Below, one piece after another: positions 17,430 to 26,554 of a DNA stretch of 64,000 nt. The stretch comes from Paracoccus contaminans (GTDB lineage Bacteria > Pseudomonadota > Alphaproteobacteria > Rhodobacterales > Rhodobacteraceae). The stretch lies in contig NZ_CP020612.1 of NCBI RefSeq assembly GCF_002105555.1, positions 1,790,001-1,854,000 on the forward strand. The letters run 5' to 3'. The position numbers and the translations under genes are program-made. How positions within the stretch are numbered: the stretch's first letter is position 1; each line of letters begins with the position of its first letter. The notes under the pieces were generated by a model. That model was given only the letters and a program-made list of their open reading frames with translations. It did no database searches and was not told the DNA's origin.

Positions 17430-17981
17430 ATGGCGGGCGGGCTGATGGGCGAGGACGATCTGGCCGAGGCGCACGAGATCAACGTCACGCCCTTCATCGA
17501 CGTGATGCTGGTGCTGCTGATCATCTTCATGGTGGCCGCGCCGCTGGCGACGGTGGACGTGAACGTGGACCTGCCGGTATCCAACGCCCCCGCGGCCCAG
17601 CGCCCGGATGCGCCCATCTGGCTGTCGGTGGGGCCTGACCTGTCGCTGTCGCTGGGCAATGATCCCGTCGCGCCAGAGGCGCTGGGCGCCGCCCTCGATG
17701 CGGCGGCAGGGGGCGATCACGAGGCGCGCATCTTCCTGCGGGCGGACAGGGCGCTTGCCTATGGCGATCTGATGGGGGTGATGAACGCGCTGCGCGATGC
17801 CGGCTATCTCAGGATCGCGCTGGTGGGGCTGGATCCCTCCGGCGCGCCCCCCGGCGCGGTGCCGCTGCCCGCGGCGGCGCCCGCGCCCGCCTTGGTCCGG
17901 CCCGCCGCCGGGCTGCCGCGCCCCGCGGCGCCTGCCGATGCGGCCGGCCCCGCCGCCGCCGCGCCTGCTGCGCAGCCGTGA
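17430..17981 (+). CDS. exbD: ExbD/TolR-type biopolymer transport protein
   Basis: A 183-residue protein with one N-terminal transmembrane helix and a periplasmic domain. The motif HEINVTPFIDVMLVLLIIF contains the proton-carrying Asp of the ExbD helix. The C-terminal 50 residues are an Ala/Pro-rich extension not usual in ExbD (about 140 residues). The ATG at 17430, four bases after the exbB stop, is preferred to an earlier ORF start that overlaps exbB. tonB overlaps its stop by GTGA. Confidence 0.92.
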   Translation: MAGGLMGEDDLAEAHEINVTPFIDVMLVLLIIFMVAAPLATVDVNVDLPVSNAPAAQRPDAPIWLSVGPDLSLSLGNDPVAPEALGAALDAAAGGDHEARIFLRADRALAYGDLMGVMNALRDAGYLRIALVGLDPSGAPPGAVPLPAAAPAPALVRPAAGLPRPAAPADAAGPAAAAPAAQP

Positions 17982-19018
17982 GCATGCGCGCCCCTGCGCG
18001 CATCGCCCTGTGGGGGGCGGTGGGGGCGGTGGTCGCCTCGGCCCATGTCGCGGCGGCGGCATGGGCGATGCGCCGCCCTGTCGAGCCGTTGCCCGCCCCG
18101 CCCGAGGCGATCGAGATCGAACTGGCTGCCGCGCCCGAACCATCCCGCCCCCAGGGCCTGCCGGCTGACCGGGCCGGGGACATGGCTGGCGCGGCGGCCG
18201 TTTTGCCGCCCCCCCCGCCCGCGCCTTCACAGGCTGCAGCCCAGCCCCAGTCACCGCCCCCCTCCGATGCGCTGCCCGCGCCCGATCCTGCCATGCCGCC
18301 GATCAGCCCGCTGCCGCCGCCCGACCCGGCCGCCCTTGCGCCGCCGCCGCCAGCCCCCGATTTCGTGCCCCCTCCGGTGGTGCCGCTGCCGCCGCCCGAT
18401 TTCGCCGCGCTGGCCCCGCCCGCGCCCAATCCAAAGCCGCGCCCCGAGCCAAAGGCCCAGCCGGCCCGCGCCGAGAAAAAGGCCGAGGCGCCCCGGCCGG
18501 AAAAACCAAGGGCCGAACGGCCCAGGCAGGACAAGCCCAGGGCAGAAAAGCCCAGGCCCGACAGGCCGAGGCCCGATCAGCCCAAGGGCGATCAGCCCAA
18601 GGCCGAACCGGCCAGGTCCGTCAGGACGGCAAAGGAAGGCCGGGCCGCCGCTGGCGCGCCCGCCGGGCAGGCCCGCCCTGGCGCTGGCGCCCCGTCGCGC
18701 GGCACAGCCCGCCCTGCCGCCGAAGGCGCGGGGCGGACGGCCGGCGCGATGCAGTCTTGGCAGGCGAGCGCGGGCGCGCGCATCACCGCCCATATGCGCC
18801 GCACCCGCCTGCCGGGCGCGCGGGGCACCTTCGGCGTGATGCTGGCCGTCACCGTGCAGCCGGACGGCACGACCGCGGCGCGGCTGGTCCGCGGCTCGGG
18901 CGATGCCCGTGTCGATGCCGCCCTCAGCCGCCAGGCGGCCCGGCTGCCGCGCCTGCCCCCGCCCCCCGACGGGCGGGCAAGCACGTTCAACCAGCCCATT
19001 TCCATCCAGATGAGGTGA
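17978..19018 (+). CDS. tonB: TonB family energy-transducing protein
   Basis: A 346-residue protein with an N-terminal transmembrane helix (about 8-30), a very long Pro-rich periplasmic arm with Lys/Arg-Pro repeats at about 150-205 (EKPRAERPRQDKPRAEKP), and a C-terminal TonB domain (VTVQPDGTTAARLVRGSGD). It transmits ExbBD energy to outer-membrane receptors. The GTG overlaps the exbD stop. The arm is unusually long and rich in Pro/Ala. Confidence 0.88.
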   Translation: MSMRAPARIALWGAVGAVVASAHVAAAAWAMRRPVEPLPAPPEAIEIELAAAPEPSRPQGLPADRAGDMAGAAAVLPPPPPAPSQAAAQPQSPPPSDALPAPDPAMPPISPLPPPDPAALAPPPPAPDFVPPPVVPLPPPDFAALAPPAPNPKPRPEPKAQPARAEKKAEAPRPEKPRAERPRQDKPRAEKPRPDRPRPDQPKGDQPKAEPARSVRTAKEGRAAAGAPAGQARPGAGAPSRGTARPAAEGAGRTAGAMQSWQASAGARITAHMRRTRLPGARGTFGVMLAVTVQPDGTTAARLVRGSGDARVDAALSRQAARLPRLPPPPDGRASTFNQPISIQMR

Positions 19019-19140
19019 CGGCCTGCCGCCTGCCGCCGCGCCATCCATCCCCCTGGGGGCGCGGCGCCGCGCCGGTCTGCGCCCGGCCGCCCCCGTCCTT
19101 CGCCGCGGTCCCACCCGCCATGCTGTCCTGAAAGGCCCAG

Positions 19141-21258
19141 ATGATGAATGATTTCCGCCGCCGCCTGACGCGCTCTCTCCTGCTGGCGGGGGGCAGCCTG
19201 CTGGCGGTTCCGCATGCCATGGCGCAGCAGGCGGCTGCCCCGTCCGATCGCGCATCCGCCGCGGCCGTGACGCTGGACACCGTGGTGCTGACCGCAACCA
19301 CCGATGCCAGCGTGCAGGCGGAAGGCTATGTCGGCACCCAGGCCCAGGCCGCCACCAAGTCCGACACCCCCGTGGCCGAGGCGCAGCAGTCCGTGTCGGT
19401 CATCACCGTCGATCAGGCCAGGGACCAGGGCGCGCGCACGCTGGGCGAGGCGCTGTCCTACAGCGCCGGGGTGGTGCCCCAGGCCTATGGGGGCGACCTG
19501 CGCTTTGACAATCCGGTGGTGCGCGGCTTTGACGGGGCGCGGGCGCAGTATGTGAACGGCCTGCGGCAGGGGCGCTATTTCGGCGGCGTCGCCTATGAGC
19601 TTTACGGCATGCAGCAGGTCGAGATCGTGCGCGGCCCGGCCTCGGCTCTCTACGGGTCCGGCTCGCCCGCGGGCATCGTCAACCAGGTGCAGAAGCGCGC
19701 CCAGGATCACGACTTCGGCGAGGCGGGGATCGGCTATGGCTCGCATGGCAGCAGCCGGCTGTTTTTCGACGTGAACAAGGCCCCGTCCGACCGGCTGGCG
19801 ATGCGCCTGACGGGGATCATCGGCGACACGCGCCAGCAGATCGAGGACGTGAACAACGAGCGGGGCTATCTCGCCGGGGCGCTGCGCTGGTCGCCGGATG
19901 ATCTGACGACGGTGGATGTGCTGCTGTCCTATACCAAGGATTCGCCTATCACCCCGGTGGGCGTGCCCTACGGGCTTGCCCAGGCCGAGGACGGCAGGGA
20001 TCTGCGCAAGCTGAACCTTGCCATGCCCGGCTGGGACCGGTCGGACCGCGAGATGTGGAGCCTTGGCGTGGAGACGAGCCACGAGTTCGGGGGCGGCTGG
20101 ACGCTTCAGCAGGGCTTTCGGTATGAAAGCCTGAACTGGGCCTATCAGGGCAGCTATGTCTCGACCGGCCTTGCCGATGACGGCTCGATCCTGCGCGGCA
20201 TTTCAAGGCAGGGCGAGGATAGCCGCACGATCAGCCTCGACACCCGCCTCGCGGGCGAGGTGACGGCGGGGGCCATGGTCCACCGCCTGCTGTTCGGGCT
20301 GGACCTCAAGCACCATGAGGCTGACGAGACAAGCCAGATCAGCGGCACCCTGCCGATCGGCCGCGCCGATATCGGCGCACGCACCGCGATGCCGGCCCTG
20401 CCGGCGCCCTCGCGCACCGATGCGACGCTGAAGGAAACCGGGATCTACGCCCAGGACGAGATCGAGGCCGGCCCCTGGCGCGGCACGCTGGCGCTGCGCC
20501 ATGACCGGGCCGAACAGACGGGCGAGCAATACGGCATCGCCGCGGCCTATGACGAGCAGGCCGTGACCGGCCGCGCCAGCATCGGCTATCGCACCGCGCA
20601 AGGGGTCATGCCCTATCTGAGCCTTGCCACGGGGTTCGAGCCGCAGACCGGCCTGACCACCGGGAAACAGGCGCTCAGGCCCCTGCGCAGCCGTCAGGTC
20701 GAGGTCGGGGTGAAATACGAACCCGCCGCCTTTCCGGGCCTGCTGACCGCCGCCGTCTATGACCTGCGCCAGAAGAACGTGGCGCAGTGGGCGGGCTATG
20801 ACGCGGGCAGCAACGCCTATCTCTACAACGACATCGGCGAGGTGCGTTCGCGCGGGGTCGAACTGGAGGGCACTGCCGAGATCGGCGCCGCATGGAAGCT
20901 GAAGGCATCCTACGCCTATAACGACACCGAACAGCTTGGCGGCGCCAATGTCGGCCAGCCGATGCCGAACGCCCCCCGGCACCTGGCCAGCCTGTGGGCC
21001 GACCACGATTTCGGCAATGGCGGGACGGTCGGCCTGGGCGCAAGGTATCTGGGCGAGCGCGCGGATGCCGCGAACGCCCACATGCTGGGCGGCGTGACCC
21101 TGCTGGACATGGGCGCGAGCTATGAACGCGGGCGGCTGGCCGCATCGCTCAACGTGCAGAACCTGACCGACAAGGACTATCTGGCCACCTGCAGCTATTA
21201 CGGCTGCTATTACGGCGAGGGGCGGACGATCACGGCGCGGGTCGCAACGCGGTGGTGA
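19141..21258 (+). CDS. TonB-dependent siderophore receptor
   Basis: A 705-residue outer-membrane receptor. A signal peptide (cleavage after HAMAQ at about 29) is followed by an N-terminal region with the plug domain (SVSVITVDQARDQGARTLGEALSY, RGPASALYGSGSPAGIVN) and a 22-strand barrel ending in the aromatic C-terminus RVATRW. The terminal CSYYGCYYGEGRT phrase is common in hydroxamate/ferrichrome-type receptors. It lies between tonB and a FhuD-B-C transporter, so ferri-siderophore uptake is the likely role; the ligand is not certain. GTG of the next gene overlaps its stop. Confidence 0.93.
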   Translation: MMNDFRRRLTRSLLLAGGSLLAVPHAMAQQAAAPSDRASAAAVTLDTVVLTATTDASVQAEGYVGTQAQAATKSDTPVAEAQQSVSVITVDQARDQGARTLGEALSYSAGVVPQAYGGDLRFDNPVVRGFDGARAQYVNGLRQGRYFGGVAYELYGMQQVEIVRGPASALYGSGSPAGIVNQVQKRAQDHDFGEAGIGYGSHGSSRLFFDVNKAPSDRLAMRLTGIIGDTRQQIEDVNNERGYLAGALRWSPDDLTTVDVLLSYTKDSPITPVGVPYGLAQAEDGRDLRKLNLAMPGWDRSDREMWSLGVETSHEFGGGWTLQQGFRYESLNWAYQGSYVSTGLADDGSILRGISRQGEDSRTISLDTRLAGEVTAGAMVHRLLFGLDLKHHEADETSQISGTLPIGRADIGARTAMPALPAPSRTDATLKETGIYAQDEIEAGPWRGTLALRHDRAEQTGEQYGIAAAYDEQAVTGRASIGYRTAQGVMPYLSLATGFEPQTGLTTGKQALRPLRSRQVEVGVKYEPAAFPGLLTAAVYDLRQKNVAQWAGYDAGSNAYLYNDIGEVRSRGVELEGTAEIGAAWKLKASYAYNDTEQLGGANVGQPMPNAPRHLASLWADHDFGNGGTVGLGARYLGERADAANAHMLGGVTLLDMGASYERGRLAASLNVQNLTDKDYLATCSYYGCYYGEGRTITARVATRW

Positions 21259-22145
21259 CGGCCGGCCCGGTCACGCGCCGCGGGGCGATCGGGGCGGCGG
21301 TCGGGGCGGCGATGCTGGCGGGCGCCCCGGCGCGGCTGCGGGCATCGGCGGGCGGGCCGGTGCGGCTGGCGGCGATCGACTGGGCGATGCTGGAAACCGC
21401 GGCGGCGATCGGGCACATGCCCGCCGCCGCCTGCGAGCTTTTGCGTTACCGCGTCGAGGCGGTGACCCCCATGATTCCCGACGGGGTGGTCGATCTGGGC
21501 CTGCGCGGCGCGCCCAATGTCGAGCTGCTGCAACTGGTGCGCCCCGCGCTGATCCTCAGTTCGCCCTATTATGCCGGGAACGAGGCGCGCTTTCGCCGGA
21601 TCGCCCCGGTCCTGTCGCTGTCCTTCTTCGAGCCGGGGGTGCCGCCCTTGCCCCGCGCGCTCGCGGCGCTGGACATCCTGGCCCGCGCGGTGGGCGATCC
21701 GGCCGCGGGCGCGCGCGCCCAGGCCGAGGCCGAGGCGCGGCTGGACCGGCTGCGCCGGCGGCTGAGCGCGGCGGCGGACCGGCCGGTCGCGATCGTCAGC
21801 ATCGGGGATGCGCGGCACATGCGGGTGTTCGGCGATGACAGCCTGTTCGGATCGGCGCTGGCGCGGCTGGGCCTGACCAATGCCTGGACCGGAGCCACCC
21901 GCTTCAGCTTTCTCGCCCCCGTTCCCATCGAGGCCCTGGCCGACCTGCCCGAGGCGCGGCTGGTCATCATGGGCCAGGTGCCGCCCGAGGCGCGCACGGG
22001 GCTGGACCGATCGGTCCTGTGGCGGCGCCTGCCACAGGTCGCCGCCGGCCGTGTCCATCAGCTGCCCGAGGTTAACGCCTTTGGCGGCGCGCCGGCGGCG
22101 CTGCGCTTTGCCGAGGCGCTGGCGGGCGCGCTGGTGCCCGCATGA
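21252..22145 (+). CDS. fhuD: FhuD-like ferri-siderophore periplasmic binding protein
   Basis: About 297 residues: a twin-arginine-looking signal (VTRRGAIGAAVGAAMLAG) followed by a periplasmic binding protein fold of the iron-siderophore class (GLRGAPNVELLQLVRPALILSS; VLSLSFFEP; WRRLPQVAAGRVHQLPE). It delivers substrate to FhuB. GTG codons at 21252 and 21255 are equally possible starts, both overlapping the receptor stop; the sequence does not choose between them. fhuB overlaps its end by four bases. Confidence 0.88.
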   Translation: MVTAGPVTRRGAIGAAVGAAMLAGAPARLRASAGGPVRLAAIDWAMLETAAAIGHMPAAACELLRYRVEAVTPMIPDGVVDLGLRGAPNVELLQLVRPALILSSPYYAGNEARFRRIAPVLSLSFFEPGVPPLPRALAALDILARAVGDPAAGARAQAEAEARLDRLRRRLSAAADRPVAIVSIGDARHMRVFGDDSLFGSALARLGLTNAWTGATRFSFLAPVPIEALADLPEARLVIMGQVPPEARTGLDRSVLWRRLPQVAAGRVHQLPEVNAFGGAPAALRFAEALAGALVPA

Positions 22146-24130
22146 TCCCGCGCCGGGCCTGGCTGGTCGTGACGCTGATGCTGGCGGGCGGGGGGGGCCT
22201 GTGGCTGGCGGCGGCGCTGCGGCTGCTGCCCTGGGCGGACTGGCCGTCATGGCCGCTGGAGCCGGCCGCGATGTCGGTGGACCAGATCCTGCTGGGGTTC
22301 GGCCTGATGCCGCGCGGCGTGGTGGCGCTGGTCGCGGGCGCCGCGCTGGGCCTGTCGGGGGCGATCCTGCAGGCGGTCCTGCGCAACCCGGTCGCCGATC
22401 CCACCACGCTGGGCCTGTCGGCGGGGGCGCAGCTGGCGCTGGTGCTGGCGACTATCCTGTGGCCGGGCCTGCTGGCCGCGGCCGGGCGCGGGCCGCTGGC
22501 GATGCTGGGCGCGGGGGCGGCGGCGGCGCTGGTGCTGGCGGTCGGGGGGCGGCGCGGCTTTGCGCCCGGCGCGGTGGTGATCGCGGGGATGCTGGTGGGG
22601 ATGACCGCCTCGGCCGTTGCGACCGCCGTCACGCTGGCGCAGGGGCAATACCTGCTGTCGCTGGTGATCTGGAACGGCGGCGCATTGACCCAGCAGGACT
22701 GGAGCGGGGCGCGCGCCCTGTCGGCCGTGCTGGCGCTGGGCGCCTGCGGGGCGGCGGCGCTGGCGCGCCCGCTGGGGGTCCTGTCGCTGGGGGCCGAGGG
22801 CGCACGGGGGCTGGGGCTGAATGTCGCGGCGGTGCGCGTCCTGGCGGTGGCGCTGGCCGCGTGGATTGCCGCCAGCGTCTCGGCCGAACTGGGGCTGATC
22901 GCCTTTGCCGGGCTGGCCGGGCCGGCCCTGGCCCGCAGCCTTGGGGCGCGCGGCGTCGGGGGGCTGCTGCTGCTGGCCCCGGCGGCGGGGGCGGCGGTGC
23001 TGTCGCTCGCCGACGGGCTGGTGCTGATGCTTGAGGACGGCGCCGGCCTCAGCCTGCCGACCGGGGCGGTCACCGGCCTGATCGGCGGGCCGCTGATCAT
23101 CGCGCTGCTGGGGCGCCTGCGCGGCTCAACCCCGCCGGGGACCGAGGCGGGCGACGGCCCGCCGCCGCGCGCCGCCCGGCCGGGCCGGGTGCTGGCGGCC
23201 CTTGCCGGGCTGGCCGCGCTGGGGGTGCTGGTGCTGGCCGCGATCGGGCGCGTGCCGGGGGGCTGGGCGGTGCTGGATGCCCGCACATTGGCCGCGTTCC
23301 TGCCGATGCGCCTGCCACGGCTGATCGCCGCCGCGGCGGCAGGGGCGGCGCTGTCGGTGGCCGGCGCGGTGCTGCAGCGGCTGTCGGCCAACCCGCTGGC
23401 CTCGCCCGAGGTGCTGGGCGTGTCGGGCGGCGCATCGCTGGGCTATGCGGCGGTCGTGCTGGTCGCGGCCGCGCCCGGCCCGGCGCTGTTGGCCGGGGGC
23501 GCGATGGCGGGCGCGGCCGGGGCGCTGGCGCTGGTGACGGCCTTTGCCACGCGGCGCGACATGCCGCCCGAACGGGTGCTGCTGGCGGGGATCGCCGTTT
23601 CGGCGCTGGCGGCCTCGGTGCTGGCGGCGATCATGGCGCGCGGGGATGCGCGCGCCTTTGCCATCCTGGGCTGGCTTGGCGGAACATCGTCGGGCGTGAC
23701 CATGGGGGGCGCGCTGGCGCTGGCGGCGGTCGCGGCGGCCCTGTGGGCGCTGGCGCGGCTGTCGGTGCGCTGGCTGGCCATCCTGCCGCTGGGGGCGGGG
23801 GTGGCGCTGGGCCTGGGGCTGCCGGTGCGCCGCGCGCGGGCGGCGCTGATCGTGCTGGCCGGGCTGGCCACGGGGGCCGCGACGGTGCTGGTGGGGCCGC
23901 TCAGCTTCGTCGGGCTGATCGCGCCGCATCTGGGCCGCCGCATCGGCCTGGCCCGCCCGGCGGACCAGCTGACCGGGGCCGCGCTGATCGGGGCGGGGCT
24001 GATGCTGGCGGCCGATTTCGGGGCGCGCATGGCGGGCTTTCCCTATGAACTGCCGCTGGGGCTGTTCGCCGCGCTGGTCGGGGCGCCCTGGCTTGTCTTC
24101 ACGCTGACACGCACGGGGGCCCGGCGATGA
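22142..24130 (+). CDS. fhuB: FhuB-type double-length ferri-siderophore permease
   Basis: A 662-residue inner-membrane permease made of two fused FecCD-type halves, as in FhuB. The repeated signatures are LRNPVADPTTLGLSAGAQL in the first half and SANPLASPEVLGVSGGASL in the second; both halves keep the cytoplasmic loop with GLAGPALAR and GLIAPHLGR, which contacts FhuC. Most residues are hydrophobic, with some 20 helices. It overlaps fhuD by four bases and fhuC by four. Confidence 0.94.
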   Translation: MIPRRAWLVVTLMLAGGGGLWLAAALRLLPWADWPSWPLEPAAMSVDQILLGFGLMPRGVVALVAGAALGLSGAILQAVLRNPVADPTTLGLSAGAQLALVLATILWPGLLAAAGRGPLAMLGAGAAAALVLAVGGRRGFAPGAVVIAGMLVGMTASAVATAVTLAQGQYLLSLVIWNGGALTQQDWSGARALSAVLALGACGAAALARPLGVLSLGAEGARGLGLNVAAVRVLAVALAAWIAASVSAELGLIAFAGLAGPALARSLGARGVGGLLLLAPAAGAAVLSLADGLVLMLEDGAGLSLPTGAVTGLIGGPLIIALLGRLRGSTPPGTEAGDGPPPRAARPGRVLAALAGLAALGVLVLAAIGRVPGGWAVLDARTLAAFLPMRLPRLIAAAAAGAALSVAGAVLQRLSANPLASPEVLGVSGGASLGYAAVVLVAAAPGPALLAGGAMAGAAGALALVTAFATRRDMPPERVLLAGIAVSALAASVLAAIMARGDARAFAILGWLGGTSSGVTMGGALALAAVAAALWALARLSVRWLAILPLGAGVALGLGLPVRRARAALIVLAGLATGAATVLVGPLSFVGLIAPHLGRRIGLARPADQLTGAALIGAGLMLAADFGARMAGFPYELPLGLFAALVGAPWLVFTLTRTGARR

Positions 24131-24903
24131 CCGTTCCGCTGTTTTCCATCCGCGGCCTTTCCGTCGCGGTGCCCGGCCGCCGCCTGTTGCAGGATCTGTC
24201 GCTGGACCTGCCCGGCGGCGCGATGACGGCGCTGATCGGTCACAACGGGTCGGGCAAGTCCACCCTGCTGAAGGTGCTGGCCCGGCAGATCGCCCCCGCC
24301 GCCGGCACCCTGCGGTTCGAGGGGCGCGGCCTTGGCGACTGGCCGGCGCGCGACTATGCCCGCCGCCTGGCCTTCCTGCCCCAGACCACGCCGCCCGCCG
24401 AAGGGATGACGGTGCGCGAGCTGGTGTCGCTGGGCCGCTATCCCTGGCGGGGGGCGCTGGGCCGGTTCGGCCCGGCCGACCGCGCCGCGGTCGATGCGGC
24501 GATGGCCGAATGCGGCGTCGCGGCCTTTGCCGCCCGGCTGGTCGACACGCTGTCGGGGGGCGAGCGCCAGCGCGTCTGGCTGGCGATGATGGTCGCCCAG
24601 CAGGCCGGAACGCTGCTGCTGGACGAGCCGATCAGCGCGCTGGACATCGCCCATCAGGTCGAGGTGCTAGCCCTGGTGCGGCGGATGTGCCGCGCGCAGG
24701 GGCGCAGCGCCATCCTCGTGCTGCACGAGGTCAACATGGCCGCCCGGTTCTGCGATCATGTCGTGGCGCTGAAGGGCGGCGCGCTGGCCATGCAGGGCGG
24801 ACCCGAGGCGCTGATGCGGCCTCGGACGCTCGAAGCGATCTATGGCCTGCCGATGGAGGTGCTGGCCCGCCCCGGCGGCGGCTGCGTGGCCGTTCCCGCC
24901 TGA
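24127..24903 (+). CDS. fhuC: FhuC-type ATPase of the ferri-siderophore transporter
   Basis: A 258-residue ABC ATPase with Walker A GHNGSGKST (38-46), signature LSGGE (142-146), Walker B LLLDEP (163-168) and the D-loop ALDIAHQ, then a switch His in VLHEVNMAAR. It powers FhuB. It is the last gene of the plus-strand iron operon, and converges with the siderophore-interacting reductase 26 bases away. Confidence 0.94.
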   Translation: MTVPLFSIRGLSVAVPGRRLLQDLSLDLPGGAMTALIGHNGSGKSTLLKVLARQIAPAAGTLRFEGRGLGDWPARDYARRLAFLPQTTPPAEGMTVRELVSLGRYPWRGALGRFGPADRAAVDAAMAECGVAAFAARLVDTLSGGERQRVWLAMMVAQQAGTLLLDEPISALDIAHQVEVLALVRRMCRAQGRSAILVLHEVNMAARFCDHVVALKGGALAMQGGPEALMRPRTLEAIYGLPMEVLARPGGGCVAVPA

Positions 24904-24928
24904 GGCCGCGCCCGCGCCCGTCCGCGCC

Positions 24929-25927
24929 TCAGCCCCAGTAGGCCGCGCAGGTGATCGAGGCCTTGTTCCAGCCGCAGGCCAGCAGATGGGCGCGGGCGGC
25001 GCGGGCCTGGTCGGCGCGCCCGGCGAACCAGACATGCGCGCCCTCGTCCGGCCGGCGGGCGGCGGGGTGGCCCAGCAGCGCGTCCAGCAGGTCATCGCAG
25101 CGCGTCACGCGCGCATCGCCCGCCAGCGCGCCCAGGTCGGCAGGCTCGGCCCGCAGCACCGCGCGCGCCTGTCCCTGTGCCATCGGTAGCATCCGGCCGA
25201 TGGCGGGCAGGGCGGTTTCGTCCCCGAAAAGCCACAGGCGCCGCGCCTGCGGGCAGGTTCCTCCGCCCGGACCTAGGACACCGACCGTCTTGCCAAGGGC
25301 GCCGCCCTCGATCCAGTTGCAGGTCGGACTGGGGCTGTGGCGGCAGGCGTCGAACTCGATCCAGCCGGTCCCGCCCGTGCGGCCGCAATCGGAGAGGGTA
25401 TAAACCGCCCGGTGCAGGCTGTCGGCCCCCTCGGGCCAGGCGGTGCGCCCGCTGGCCGCAACCCGCGGCCAGACCGGATCGCGGCCGGCGGGCGGGATCA
25501 GCAGGCGGAAATGCAGGCCGGCATCGGGGGTGAACCGTTCCAGGTCCGGCCCGGCCAGCCTGACACGCCAGAACGAGGGCGTGCGGCGGCGCACCCCGAC
25601 CACGGTGGCAAGGCTCAGCCCCGGCGCCAGCGCGCCCGCATCCACCCGGTCCCAGGCGATCGACAGCCCTGCCTCGGCCATCATTTCGGCGGCGCAGTCG
25701 CGCAGCGTGTCGACCAGCCGCCGTTCGGGGCCGGACAGCACCAGCCTGAGGCCCAGCGCATCGTCCACCAGCCGCAGATCGCACCCCCACAGCCGCAGGC
25801 TGATCTGGCCGGGCAGTTCGGTCAGCTCGATCTCCCACGCGGCGGCGCGCAGGCGCAGGGCGGCTGCGGCAGCGCCAGAGCGGGGCGTGACAATGCCGCT
25901 GGTACCATGGGTGCGAAGATGGGCCAC
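24929..25927 (-). CDS. Siderophore-interacting FAD/NADPH reductase with N-terminal DUF2218-type domain
   Basis: A 332-residue cytosolic flavoprotein that reduces ferri-siderophore to release iron. Residues 1-95 resemble DUF2218 (ISLRLWGCDLRLVDD). The SIP FAD domain follows (RAVYTLSD, TVGVLGPGGG), then the NAD(P)-binding domain (LWLFGDETALPAI; VWFAGRADQARAARAHLL) and a C-terminal AAYWG. The usual R-x-Y-T motif reads RAVYT here. The GTG at 25927 is chosen because a promoter and likely transcript start lie upstream of it at about 25958; an earlier TTG frame would run through the promoter. It converges on fhuC. Confidence 0.88.
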   Translation of the reverse strand: MAHLRTHGTSGIVTPRSGAAAAALRLRAAAWEIELTELPGQISLRLWGCDLRLVDDALGLRLVLSGPERRLVDTLRDCAAEMMAEAGLSIAWDRVDAGALAPGLSLATVVGVRRRTPSFWRVRLAGPDLERFTPDAGLHFRLLIPPAGRDPVWPRVAASGRTAWPEGADSLHRAVYTLSDCGRTGGTGWIEFDACRHSPSPTCNWIEGGALGKTVGVLGPGGGTCPQARRLWLFGDETALPAIGRMLPMAQGQARAVLRAEPADLGALAGDARVTRCDDLLDALLGHPAARRPDEGAHVWFAGRADQARAARAHLLACGWNKASITCAAYWG

Positions 25928-25950
25928 GGGCGCGACCGTCCTGATGTTGA

Positions 25951-25963
25951 CTGACGTTGTCAG
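25951..25963. promoter_or_regulatory. Perfect palindrome at the SIP transcription start
   Basis: CTGAC GTT GTCAG is a 13-base perfect inverted repeat centred just downstream of the -10 box of the SIP promoter, on the likely start site. It could be an operator for an iron regulator of the cluster. The wider stretch TTGACTGACGTTGTCAGG adds a second TGAC half-site. The regulator is inferred, not shown. Confidence 0.55.
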
Positions 25964-25964
25964 G

Positions 25965-25993
25965 ATTATAGGCCGCAGCCGGGCAGGGGGCAA
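25965..25993 (-). promoter_or_regulatory. Promoter of the siderophore-interacting reductase gene
   Basis: On the minus strand, TTGCCC (25988-25993), 17 bases, then a consensus TATAAT (25965-25970). The start codon is about 30 bases downstream of the expected start site. Confidence 0.65.
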
Positions 25994-26554
25994 TCACCAT
26001 CCTGCACCCCTGCCACGGACCCGCCTTGCGCCAGGCCTGCAGCGCCGCGCGCCGCAAGGCAGGCCGGTGTTCTAGAAAGGATGCCCCGCGCCACGGGGCC
26101 TGTGCCCGGTGTTCCGGGCGGGCCTGGCGCGCCTACCCTGTTTTCGGCACCCCGCGCCGCGCTGGCTGGGTGCCCAGCGCCGCGCGGCCTGCGCCCGATG
26201 TTCCCGGCCGCGCGTGCCGCCCCTAAACTGCCTTGGGTGCCCGGCGCCGCGCAGCCTGAAGTTCCGGCAGGGCGCAGCTTGGGTGCCCTGCCTTATGCGC
26301 CCGGCGCCCTGCACGGTGCAGCCTGCGCGTCTGTCCTGCGGCATCCCTGCGGCGCGCGGACTGCCGCCCGCCGGGTATCGGGCATCAGTGCCCGGCGCCC
26401 GCCCTTTTGCGCTGCGCCTTGCGGCCGCTCGGGGCCATGCCCCGGCAGGGTTCCTTTGCCCCTTGCCCCTTGCGCCTCTGTGCCGAGGCGGCTGCTGCGC
26501 AAGCGCGCAGCCGGCGCAAGGAAGGGTCAGAAAAGGGCGGGCTGCCGCGCCGTC
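25994..26554. repeat. GC-rich non-coding block with degenerate direct repeats
   Basis: Over 500 bases with no credible gene between glyA and the SIP gene, both transcribed leftward. A 26-base phrase at 26166-26191 recurs at 26233-26258 with three differences, 67 bases apart; shorter cousins lie at 26085-26110 and near 26280. Units carry GCGCC/GCGC runs that can fold. Frames through it give only Ala/Pro/Gly/Arg-rich chains with no start signals. It may be a long 3' region of glyA. Confidence 0.5.
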
